Positions 45,348 through 56,041 of a stretch of 64,000 bases of DNA are shown here, one piece after another. The position numbers and the translations under genes were made by a program. Source of the stretch: Limnanthes douglasii subsp. nivea (Eukaryota; Streptophyta; Magnoliopsida; Brassicales; Limnanthaceae); the NCBI GenBank assembly GCA_036936605.1, contig JAUPFV010000005.1, positions 56,006,742-56,070,741 of the forward strand, in the 5' to 3' direction. The notes below the pieces were generated by a model. It was not told where the DNA came from and ran no database searches. It was given only the letters and a program-made list of their open reading frames with translations. Each line of letters begins with the position of its first letter. Within the stretch, counting starts at the first letter, position 1.

Positions 45348-46099
45348 ATAAATCCAACTTATGTTGTTTAATACAAAAATGTCCCTAATTTAGACTTGAA
45401 TGAAAAATCCGAATACAGACCTTCTGCACCTTGCTATGTTAGTTAATTTGTTTCTAGAGTATTTGATTAATTGTGACCTTTTTTATTTTTTAGGTGGCCG
45501 CAATGGTTTTGATAAGCAGATAAAAGAGTTCGAAGGTTCTTGATTTGTCAACTTATTCTCCCTGAATTGTATTATGCGTGAATTTCATTTTAATCATAGA
45601 CTATTGCGGATAATTGGGAGACGGACTTCAAAATCTCTATGTTTCCCGATTACACATTTTGGAGGCGATGTTCATTTTAATATTCACAAGGTCGCGTATA
45701 CAAAATTTAATATTACAAAAATATTTATTTTAAACAAATTTGAAGCCTTCACGAATGTCCATGTATGTAATAGTAAGAAAATGATACATACGAGGGGAAT
45801 TACTATTCTTCAGGATTCCTCTTTGGCCATTTTAGCGCCACAAACACTTCTTTTTACTAAAGAAATTAATTATTAACCACAACTGGACATAGAAGAAAAA
45901 TCTAAAAAGCAATTAGTAAGCTGGATTGATAGGTAGATGTTTGTGGTATAACACTCAAAATTATGTTATATTACAAGAATTCAATAAAAAAAAATTCATT
46001 TGGTTAAAAAAAAACTATAAAAATAAAAATAACAAAAATGATATTATTATGAATAAAAATAACATGAACAAAAAACAACATTAGTTATAATAAATAGCA
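45348..46099 (+). other. Unrecognised segment with a 100-codon ORF
   Basis: An ATG at 45574 opens 100 codons to 45876 (MREFHFNHRLLRIIGRRTSK ... LFTKEINY). No domain was recognised. Given the organelle scraps elsewhere it could be a decayed organelle gene, but I could not match it. An acceptor-like TTTTTTAG|GTGGCC lies near 45493. The rest is AT-rich. Confidence 0.3.
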
Positions 46100-46220
46100 G
46101 CTCCCAAGAGGGTAGCCGAGTTGGTTGAGTATGACATGCTTGTGACCAAAGGTCATGAGTTAGAGTCTCTCTACATACGCTTTCTCGGCTGAGCCTGTCA
46201 TCTTGTGTGGTTTACCTTCT
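46100..46220 (+). mobile_element. Truncated second SINE of the same family
   Basis: It matches the head of the SINE at 45051 (GGTAGCCGAGTTGGTTGAGT, then CTTTCTCGGCTGAGCCTGTC) but ends abruptly after TTTACCTTCT with no A-tail. Box B is damaged (GAGTTAGAGTCTC). Confidence 0.75.
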
Positions 46221-46600
46221 GAATGTAGAAAATATCAAGTATATAACTTAATAAGTGTAATAACATTTTATGTCTAGAGTACAAAAATTAATGTATCTTG
46301 TAGGAACTCCAATATTCTCAAATGAGGAATAAATTTTTTAAATATCTTTTATTGTATGTTTTTTCTGAAGGAAATAGAATTATACAAGAAAAAATACTCG
46401 CAATCCAATTATTTTGATATTCAAACATTGGAAAAGGACAAACCTAAATACAATTAAACAAAAAATATGAAATATTATATACCCAAACCGAGACGATCAC
46501 CGCCTCGACTAAGCATTTTAAATGAAACTATATATTTACATACCTTCCATGCTAAGCCAAAAAAGGAAAACCATGTGAAGGCTCGCCGGAAGACATAATA
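46221..46600. other. AT-rich DNA, no gene seen
   Basis: No open frame, repeat or RNA signal was recognised. Confidence 0.4.
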
Positions 46601-49600
46601 AGCCTCATTTTGAATATATAAAGGAGTTCAATCGTATGAATCATCTTTGGAAAAAATTACTTGTGCCACTTCAACAAATCAAGCATGAGAAGTTTTGGAT
46701 AAATCATTTAAAGGAGATGAAAATGTAAAAATAATTTGGTTACAAACTCTTAGAGGGGAATGTAAAAGTGTGTAAAAAAGAGTCAGAATTTTTTTCTGTT
46801 TATTGTTCACGGGTTTTGTCCATTATCAACCAATTAAAGATAAATAGGGATATTTTGGATGATATTTGTCTAATTGAGAAACGTTTTCGCTTTTTGGATT
46901 ATATTTGTGTAATTGAGAAACTTCTTCGCTCTTTGGATTCAAGATTTGACTATATTATGGTTGCTATTGAAGAATCTACGGATTTAAGCATCATAACCAT
47001 TAATGAATTAACATGCTCATTGGAAGACTATGAAGAAAAAATAAATAAAAAGAAAAATAAAGTAACATTAGATCAAACAATGTAGTCAAACTTGTCTCTA
47101 AGTGAAAAATAAAATGATTCCAAAAAAAATTATGGTCATTCTACAAGATAATAGAACAGAATAAACAAAAATCAGAATGTTAGAGGTTCACAAAAAGGAT
47201 GTGGACGTGGAAATTAAAGAATGAGAGGCTTTAATACTTATGGAAGTGGTTATTATAAAAATGAATGGAAAAAAACAAACCAAAATCAGAATTTTAGAGG
47301 TTTCCAAATAGGATGTTGACATTTAAATCAAAGAGGAACATGTCGTGGGTTTTTTAGTGTTATAATTGTGACATACATGATAATATGGCGAGCGGTTGTT
47401 GGTACAAGGAAGAATAAAAATACACAGTGGTGCTAGCAAACACATGACAGGTAACAAATAACTATTTTCAAAATTATTTAAAACTCATTGTGGAGAATTA
47501 AAAGTAAGAGATGTAAAAAATTACAAAATTAATGGTGTTAGTAAATTACAATTCAAAACAAAGCAAAATAAGATTGAGAAAATGTATGATGTTTATTTTG
47601 TTCATGGCCTTCAAAATATTTCGCTTAGTGTTGGGAATCTACTAAAGAAGGGGTATGATATTCATTTTCGTGACTTGGCATGTTACTTATCATTGAATAA
47701 TCGAGTTGTTGCTAAAGTTGGAGCATAAATAAATAATCTTTGCTCACTCACACTATAAAATTAGAATATCGCGTTCTTCATTAATTCTCATGAAATAATT
47801 GCAAAGTTTTGGAATGGTTGATATGGACATTTAAATTATAGAAATCTGGAGATACTTTCAAAAAAGATGACGGTCACGGGTTTACCAACAATTAGTCGTC
47901 TCGATGATGTATGCGAAACTTGTTAGTGTGGAAAACAATATAAGATTTTGTTTCCGTGTCAATCATCGTGGAAAGAAAAAAGACCACTACATATTGTCAT
48001 TCAAATCCCTATTATCCAATGATAATCTTACCTTTCGCAGGTAATCGTTATTTTATATCTTTCATTGATGATTACTTATGAAACATATGGGTGTATTGTG
48101 TCAAAAAAAAATCAGAAGCATTTAAAAAATTCAAAGATTTTAAAGTAGAAGTGGAGAACTTTACAGAACTAAAAATTGACATCTTATAGACAAATCATGG
48201 AGGTGAATATTTTTAAATGAATTTGAGAAATACTGTAACGACAATGGCATTCGGCATGAGATGACAATTTGTTATACGCCTTATCAAAATGGTGTATTTT
48301 GAAACAAAAAACAGAACAATAATGGAAATGGATAGATGTATTCTTAAGAAGAAGATGTTATGAAGATGTTATTGGTTGAAGTTGTTTTTTGCCCACTTTA
48401 TCTTATTAACACATCACCAACAAAAATCTTGGAGAATTGCACGCCATATGAGGTGTGGTATTGTACAAAGCCTAATGTTCATCATTTAAGAGTATTTGGG
48501 AGTATTGCTTACTCTCGTATTTCAAATGCAAGGAGAAGCAGTTTGGATAACAAGTCATAAAAATACATCTTCATTGGTTATAGTGAAATAAGTAAGGAAT
48601 ACAAGCTATATATTCCAGTAATAAAAAATTTGTGATAAGTTAAGATGTCCTGTTTGATGAAAATTTGCTTTTTGAAGAGTTGACAGCTGAGAAATAAAGT
48701 TTGCCAATATTTCCATTTAAACGTGAAGAAAAATAAGAGGTAGATTTTAAAAATACTTAAAATAATACTCTAGCAAGAAGCCCTCATGATGCTCCAAATT
48801 TTTCATCAAGTTATTTTAAATCCGATCAAAAGAATTAGAAGTATTCAAGAACTATATGATCTAACTGATGAAATTGTACAACATTATGTTGTATTTTTTA
48901 CGTTATTTGCAAGAGAATATCTAAATTTATTTGATCATGCATATTAAAAAAATAGTATGGAGCAAGTCCATTAAAAAAACGATTTTCTGAATTAAAAATA
49001 ATGATACATGGGAGCTTACAGATTTACCGCCGCACAACAATTAAACTGGAGTCAAATGGGTGTAAAAGAGAAAGATGAATCCAAATGGCTCTATTAATAA
49101 ATAAAATGCAAGGCTAGTTGCAAAAGGATATAAGAAAAAATAAGGAGATGATTTTATATAGGTATTTGCTCCGGTTTCTAGACTTGAAGCAGTTCGGTTA
49201 CTCATATTTCTTGCTATTCAAAATAATTGGAAGATGTTCCAAATGAATGTAAAGTCCACATTATTGAATGTTGTTCTAAAAAAAAAAGTCTATGTTGATA
49301 AACCACATGATTTAATTATAAAAAAAGAAGAAGAAAAATTTACAAGCTAAAGAAAGCGTTGTATGAGTTGAAGCAATCACCCCGAGCGTGGTACAACTGC
49401 ATCAATTCCTTTATTAAAAAATAAAGATTCCAAAAATATCCATATAAACATACTTTGTACATCAAATTTGATTCTCATGATATATTTATGGTGGTTCGTC
49501 TTTATGTCGATGATCTTGTTTTCACAAGAATATGTGAGAATGTTGGAAGAATTTAAAGAGTTAATGATGAAAGAATTTGAGATGACATATTTAGAAGAAC

Positions 49601-50240
49601 TTTATCACTTTCTTGGTAGTGAAACTCATCAATCTTAGAAATGAATTTTTATTTCATAAGAGAGTTATGCAAAAGAAATTTAAAAAAAATCAAGATGGAA
49701 GTTGTTAATCCAGACAATACTCCATGCATCACATGTATGAAGTTATCTAAAGAAGAGGACTAAATATTTGTCAATTCAACCATGTTTAGAAGTTTGGTTG
49801 CAAGTCTGATGTATCTGACTTTGACAAGGCCAAACATCGTGTATGCTGTTAGCTTGGTAAGTAGATTCATGGAAAAACCTTTTTATAATCACTAGGAGGC
49901 TGCCAAAAGAATATTGCGATATGTGAATGAAACTATTAACTAGGAATTTTTTTATGAAGCTAATACATAAGTTAATCTCATTACTTATACATATAGTGAT
50001 TTAGTAGGAAGCATTGATGATAGTAAAATAACTTATGGGTCTGTGTTCCACCTTGGTAGTAGTGCAGTTTCGTGGAGCTGAAAGAAACAAACAGTTTTGG
50101 CGCTTTCGACTACGAAATCAGAATATATTGTTGCATCTTATGCTAGATATCAATTGATTCAGCTTCATTGAATTTTGGAGAGTGTAAAAAAGTAGGTCAA
50201 GTCAACTATTTTATTTTGTGACATTGAGTCACAAAGGATC
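46601..50240 (+). pseudogene. Ty1/Copia polyprotein remnant, copy B
   Basis: Gag is partly visible: from about 46768 [38 protein letters not shown] and [15 protein letters not shown], including an internal ~42-bp tandem duplication around [20 protein letters not shown]. From 47197 it equals copy A, with the protease relic HSGASKHMTG, integrase and RT with YVDD (near 49505), and RNase H near 50095. Stops and frameshifts match copy A, showing a shared dead ancestor. No LTRs were seen. Confidence 0.85.
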
Positions 50241-50460
50241 GTGTTTTTTGTTTTGATGTTTAAAAAATTATATCTTTTATGATTTTTTTTTATCAAAAAA
50301 GTTCTACTATTTTTTTAACCACTACTTTATAGTTTTAATTTTTATAATTAATTGTTTAAAATTATACAGAAACCTAAAAAAATCGTTCTGCAAAAATAAA
50401 AATAAATATAAACTAAATATATTAAGAAGAAAAGAATAGTCATTTGGGACATTTTAACAA
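50241..50460. other. AT-rich tail and empty MULE target site
   Basis: It is the same sequence as 3047-3268. The single TTTTAACAA at 50452-50460 runs directly into ATGTGATCAAGCAGC, the pre-insertion state of the MULE site. Confidence 0.85.
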
Positions 50461-51172
50461 ATGTGATCAAGCAGCATTTGTATATGTGTATTTATGTTAC
50501 AAAAATGTGTATTTCAAAAAATGAATTCAAGAATTCTTATATAATTTAAGTGATACAATAAAAAATATATTCTTTTATTAATTTATTTATGCATCTGATT
50601 CCGTTCGCCTCACGGTTGGGAATTAATGATTGGTTATATTTATAAAGATTTTGGATTTTCTCATAATGATAAAATAATATCTGAGCTTGTTTCCATATTT
50701 CCTGTCATCCTAAATACAATTTTGAAATATTGTATCTTCCGTCATTTAAATCGTGTATCTCTATCACTTGTAATGATTTATCATTCAATAAATGACTGAA
50801 AAATGATTCGATGATCCAATCCTACTCTTTCTTACCCTGTTCATAAAAAAAACATTGTAATTATATTTAATTTACTCTTTAATACCCATAAGATGCCCTA
50901 TACTACATTAACTTTTTCTCAATAAACGTAAATAGCAGAATTGTGGGTAAAAAACTTTACAAGCGACCTACCCAACTTTAGTGTAGAATTTTTCAAGATC
51001 AACGATTGAACCATGCAAACTAAGAATACTCTTTCTTGGAAAAGAGAAAATATTACTCGATCCATTTCCGTATCACCCACTTTGCTGGAAATCATAGATT
51101 TTTGGTTGGTTAGAAGAATCCTCCAAAAATTAGGATATTGCATTAGTGATCATTTTTAATATTTTTTTATTT
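50461..51172 (+). pseudogene. Plastid-derived cemA 3' end and petA 5' end, copy B
   Basis: Almost identical to 6743-7450. The petA start MQTKNTLSW lies at about 51011. Here the sequence continues to the right into atpF instead of the Tat junction. Confidence 0.75.
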
Positions 51173-51329
51173 TAGAATATTAATAGAGAAGAGAATTAAA
51201 AGATAGGCTTGATACATTAAAAATAAGATATGAGAATTAAACCTCATATTAAGTGCATAAGAATTGCTAAATCATTGAAGTAATTGAGCGTGAGAGCAAA
51301 ATAAATTGAAAGATTCATGTTTTGGTCGG

Positions 51330-51788
51330 GAAGAGATCATATAAGTTTTTGAAATGAATGTAAAGATAATCTACTTTCATTAAATGATTTATTAGATAAT
51401 CGGAAAAATAATATCTTGAATACTATTCAAAATTCAGAAGAACTACACCGGGGGATATTAAACAATTGGAAAAAACTCGGGGTGGTTTACACAAAGTGAA
51501 AATAGAGGTGGATCAGTTTTGAGTGAATGTATATTCTGAAATAATACTTAAAAATTGAATTTGATTAATTCAACTTATAAAACTTTGAAACAATTAGAGA
51601 ATTATAAAAATGAAATCATTTATTTTGAACAACAAAGAGCAATTAATCAAGTCCGGCAACAGAATTTTCAACAATGTTTACTATGAGCTATATGGATGCT
51701 GAATCATTTTATAAATGACGAGTTACATTTACGTACGATTAATGTGAATATTGGTCTGTTTGGGACGATCAAAGAAATACTTGATTAG
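51330..51788 (+). pseudogene. Plastid atpF exon 2 remnant
   Basis: Broken frames recover ATP synthase CF0 subunit I: SEELHRGILNNWKK-like, [31 protein letters not shown] and [19 protein letters not shown], ending in TAG at 51786-51788. It is followed after about 57 bp by atpA, the normal plastid order. Confidence 0.8.
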
Positions 51789-51845
51789 TAATTTCCTATC
51801 TTATCAGTGTTTTTTTTCTTCTAAAAAATAATGAGGAAAAAACAC

Positions 51846-52092
51846 ATGGTAATCCTTAAAGCCGATAAAATTAGTAATATAATCCACGAACATATTGAGC
51901 AATGTATTATATAAGTAAATATAGTACATACGGGTATTGTACTTCACGTGGATGATGAGATCATTTGTATTTATGGTCTTGATGAAGTAATAACAGGTGA
52001 ATTAGTAAAATTCGAAGAGGGTATAATATGCATTGCCCTAAATATAAAATCAAATAATATTGGTGTTATATTAGTGGGTGATGGGTTGATAA
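51846..52092 (+). pseudogene. Plastid atpA N-terminal part, interrupted by E3
   Basis: The ATG at 51846 begins MVILKADKISNIIHEHIEQ, then [18 protein letters not shown] and [12 protein letters not shown], the start of CF1 alpha. It breaks at GATAA (52088-52092), where E3 begins. The continuation is at 62083. Confidence 0.88.
52088..52092. repeat. Target site duplication of E3, left
   Basis: GATAA here and at 62083-62087. Together with flanking atpA the two sides join into a continuous alpha-subunit sequence. Confidence 0.85.
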
Positions 52093-52456
52093 TGATGAGT
52101 CCGAATTCTGCTAAAAAAAGAAACAAAAGAATAAAGTGGAAGACTTACAATCACTCCTCCACCTGCTTCTGAGAAGGCTTGGGTTCTCTCCAGACTTGAT
52201 TTTTCTTCCATTCTCCCAAGCACCACTACCGAATAGGAACTGGGTCCTCCAATTCCTCTCCGCCTCCAACAAATCATCAACAGTCTTGAAGTCATCCCCC
52301 ATATTGAAATCACTCTTCTCTTCGCCATGTTTCTCCCCTGTGTGTTCTTCGTCATCCGAGGAATCACTAGAGTATCATACGATGGCTGAAGACGACATGT
52401 ATGGTTACTCTAGTGATTCCTTAGATGACGAAGAACACACCGGGGACAGGTCTGTC
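52093..52456. other. Scrambled left end of E3
   Basis: Order: 19 bp of LTR start; about 185 bp that is the reverse complement of the exon 1 end and donor region of the antisense ORF (compare 54008-54196); about 65 bp reverse complement of its C-terminal region (compare 55434-55498); then about 80 bp of the same C-terminal region in direct orientation (compare 55400-55475). The last two pieces form a hairpin with arms at about 52335-52373 and 52405-52445. The inverted exon piece lacks the 1-base deletion present at about 54072, so it derives from a different or earlier copy. Confidence 0.8.
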
Positions 52457-52700
52457 AATTTGGGCTATGGGTTTATCCTGACTGATAAAGCTTCACGAAT
52501 TCAAAACGGTTTTTGCCAGAGTTCGTGGGACACATGTCGCTCTCTGATTGGTTGCTTCAGCCGTTTTTTCACCTTGAATTTCGAACCCACCTTCTTCGAA
52601 AATCAACCTCTTAATTAAAGGTGATGACATCAGCGCCGTCTTTAATGATTACCAATCTTTTCGAATTCTCCTAGGAATCAACTTCTTTTTTCAGATTTAC

Positions 52701-52710
52701 TATAAATACA
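52701..52710 (+). promoter_or_regulatory. TATA box of the E3 antisense ORF
   Basis: TATAAATACA lies 98 bp before the ATG at 52808, with a CT-rich leader (AGCTCTCTCTCTCTAAAGC) between. This is a standard plant core promoter layout, outside any LTR and on the strand opposite to gag-pol. Confidence 0.65.
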
Positions 52711-52807
52711 AACTCACTTTCTACTGTTTTACCATCTCTTTCACATTTACTCTGCAAAATTTCCCAAAGCTCTCTCTCTCTAAAGCAAAAACTTTGTTCG
52801 ATAGTTT

Positions 52808-55556
52808 ATGTTTACAGCGAGGAACTCTCTGGTCAAAGGCGGGTGGCTCAACCTTTCTGAGTTAGAGAAGGCTCAAAAAGTCGAAAGAGAAAGACGAATT
52901 GCGGCAGGGTTACCCACTTCTCCTGTCGATAAACCAATCACCTCTGCCATAGAGTCAGATCAAGGCTCTTCTTCTTCTAAAGGCACTAAGCCTAGAAAAC
53001 TATTTCAAACCAACCTTTCCCCCATTATCTCTGGTTCCTTAGTTCAGGATTCAGAGCCTACTGTCGAGCCAGGAGTAACAGCTACTAGCCTAAAAAAACC
53101 CTCACCCTTCATAGCTATGGGGTCGGATACGGAGCACTCCCCTGAGAAGTTAGTCGATAGGAGGAAAGGCCGGTTAGTTAGAGGCCAAGGGTCTAAAAAC
53201 ACTCCCTCAAAGTCGGGGGCAAAAGACATCAGCACCGGGTCAGAGGTGCCTATTAGGGCCCCCAAGGACAGACTGTCCGGTCCGGAGGGCACCAGTCCAA
53301 GTCTTCAAAGAGAAGCACCTGCTCCGGATATACTACCGGAGGCCAGAAGCCAAAAGAACACAGAGGCCCAGCAGTCCGAAGACAAGGCTGAGTCAAGTTT
53401 GAACCCTTCCCCCACTACTGCTGCTGAAATCCCTTCAACAATTATGGAGGAAGTTATGGAGGACTCTGTTGAAGAGGCTCCATTTGAGTCTGAGCCCTCC
53501 GGTCAGACTAGTAGTGCAATAGTTGCCAAGAAGGACAAAGGCAAAGAAATATTGTATTTGAGGCATCCGGATCTGTCGGAGAGCCTCGAGGGAAGAGTGG
53601 GGCCTTGCTTTCACAAGGTCAACGTTAGTTATCTCCTTGCCCTGCAAAAAATCAACTACGCGTTCATCCACACAGCTGAGCTGGGCCGGATGCGTACAAA
53701 ATGGGAAATACCAGAGAATGTGAAGATCAGGATCCCCAGACACCCGGAGACTCCTATGGACTGCAAACTGAGCGAAGTTGTCATGTTCACGGAGCTATTC
53801 AACTGGGGACTCAGATTCCCTTTAGACCCAGAGATTGTCAGAAACTTCCATCTGATAAAACTCTGTCCGAGCCAGCTGAGCCCCAACGCCTAGTATACCC
53901 TCATGGCCTGCATCATGGCCTCAAGGCTCTCCGGGATTCCTCTGCCAATGGAGGAGTTTGCTGCTGTGGCCAGTCTGTGCAGAAAGCCCAACATCCCTTT
54001 TTACCATTTCAATATGGGGGATGTCTTCAAGGCTGTTGATGATTTGTTGGAGGCGGAGAGGAATTGGAGGATCAGTTCCTATTCGTTAGTGGTGCTTGGG
54101 AGAATGGAAGAAAAATCAAGTCTAGAGAGAACCCAAGCCTTCTCAGAAGCAGGTGGAGGAGTGATTGTAAGTCTTCCACTTTATTCTTAAGTTTTTTTTA
54201 AAGTAGTTCGAACTAATGGGTCTCACTTTTGCCTTGGCAGTACTGCCCAAGGAGTTCAGTGACTATCAGAAAGCCAGGCAGGCTACTTGCTCCAAGATCA
54301 ATGCTTGGGCTGCGGAAAAGTGGGGGAACCGATTCCATGCTGCTTTTACCAGTGGCAACTTGGCAAGGTCTCACTTGTGGAACACCACAGGTCGGAGAGA
54401 CTTGACTTGGGAGGAGCTCACCACTCAGCCTCCTCCAGATGTTGTGCTTAAGAGGACCCATGAACCAGATGGGACACTCTTCCTGCCAAGCCGGGCCAAA
54501 GCCCCGAGCAAAATGAAAGGCAAGAAGAAGAAGAGAAAGAAGGTGGTGGGTGGTGCTAACGCTGCTGATGCAGAGAAGGATGCTCCAATGGACCCGGAGG
54601 GGCCAGCGCAGAGCCAAATCGATGCTGCCGAGGAGATTCCGGGTGACTTTCATACCGATGAGATTGAGGGGGGAGGTATCAATATTGATGGAGTAGACAT
54701 CACCGGTCTTGGTGAGCTTGGTGAATACTTCCTCAATCTTCCCAGAGATGACTTTGCTGGGCCTTACCTTCCTCCAAGCACCTCCAACACGGTCACTTTT
54801 AATGGTAAGACTTTTATCGTTTCTAGTGAAAGGGATCCCATAGCCCACTCTTTGTTAAGAAACGTTCAGCCTGTACTTGTGTTGGAGAAACAAGTCCAAA
54901 ACCAGGCCGATATCATCAAAGATCTCAAGTCTGACAAAGAGAGGTTGTCCGATGACCTTCGCACTGCCACTTCCAATGCTGACATTTTAAAGGAGGAAAC
55001 CGAGGAGTTGAAGAGAAAGCAAGAGGCAAGCACCACAAAAGTCTCCACTTTAGAGGAGACCATTAGAGAGCTCCGGGAGAAGTTGTCCGGTCTGGAGAAA
55101 GACCTTACCACCTCAAAGGGAGAATCCAAAGCTAAGGATCAAATCATCACCAACCTGACCAATGATAAAATTGCTCTTGAGAATACAGTGTCTAAGGCTG
55201 CCGAGGAGAAAGCGACTTTGCTAAAGGAGCAGGAGGCCAAGATTCAAGCCAAGATCGATGCTTATGCCAATAATGTGATCGACACTCAGGAGGAGATGTA
55301 TGCCAAGGTGAAGTCTGACATGGTCCTACTCTTCCATGAGAAGTTTCCGAAGAAGAATCTCGGGGATTTATGGCTTCATGTTGAGCCTGAAGACCTCCCG
55401 TATCATACGATGGCTGAAGGCGACAGGTATGGCTACTCTAGTGACTCCTCAGATGACGAAGAACACACCGGGGAGAAACCTGGCGAAGAGAAGAGTGATT
55501 TCAAAGGGAAGGAAAATACAGATGAAGGTGAGCCATCTTCTAAGGCTCAGCCTTAA
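52808..55556 (+). pseudogene. E3 antisense ORF (Tat additional ORF), two exons
   Basis: Exon 1 (52808-54166) starts MFTARNSLVKGGWLNLSELE. It has a low-complexity Ser/Pro/Glu-rich middle, then a folded-looking domain: VGPCFHKVNVSYLLALQKIN, FTELFNWGLRFPLDPEIVRN, LCPSQLSPNA, SRLSGIPLPMEEFAAVASLC and DDLLEAERNWR. That domain resembles the plant family annotated as putative gypsy-type transposon protein (recalled, not searched). An intron of 74 bp follows (54167-54240, GTAAGT...TTGGCAG). Exon 2 (54241-55556) has SHLWNTTGRRDLTWEELTT, a Lys-rich patch, DITGLGELGEYFLNL, a long coiled coil and an acidic tail to TAA. A TAG (53891-53893) replaces a Trp kept in the diverged copy, and a 1-base deletion near 54072 shifts the frame, so this copy is inactive. 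Its role is unknown. Confidence 0.8.
54167..54240 (+). other. Intron of the antisense ORF
   Basis: GTAAGT donor and TTGGCAG acceptor; removing it joins ...SRWRSD to LLPKEFSDYQ in phase 1. The diverged copy has an intron of similar size at the same place (31646-31722). Confidence 0.75.
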
Positions 55557-56041
55557 TTCATGATTCAGTTTTTACTTAGTTATCCAAACTAAAGTCCTTG
55601 GAAGGCCAAGGCATTATTTTTTGTAATCGTGTCCGACAACTGACCGGATAGGTTTTTTGTTTTGTTTTTTGACAATTTGAAAAGTCATTGGAAGGCCAAG
55701 GCACTTTAAGTTATTTTAATGAATATCTTTGTTTCATGTAATTCTCATCTTCTTTCATACTCTGTTCCAATTTTGTTGGCTAGAGTTTAAATAGCCTTTA
55801 GTTATTTCATAGTGAGAGTGTTTAAGTTGTACGGCTAGAGTTTAAATAGCCCTTAGTTATTTCAATCCGGATAGTGTGATAAATGACAAAACTTAAAACA
55901 CTTGGAAATTTTTTAAGAAGGCATCAAATTTTATTCAAAAGCCCGGACACCTCATTAAAACCTCCCCGTGCCACCAGGGAGGAAAGAGTATGCCCCCAAA
56001 TATTTACATGGATGTTTAAACAAGTAAATATTTTACAAATG
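55557..56041. other. E3 convergent spacer with twin hairpins and direct repeats
   Basis: It lies between the 3' ends of the antisense ORF and of pol. CCTTGGAAGGCCAAGG (55596-55611) and CATTGGAAGGCCAAGG (55686-55701) can each form a 6-bp-stem hairpin. A GGCTAGAGTTTAAATAGCC block is repeated near 55780 and 55833. Equivalent blocks are in E1 (20214-20649). Confidence 0.6.
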
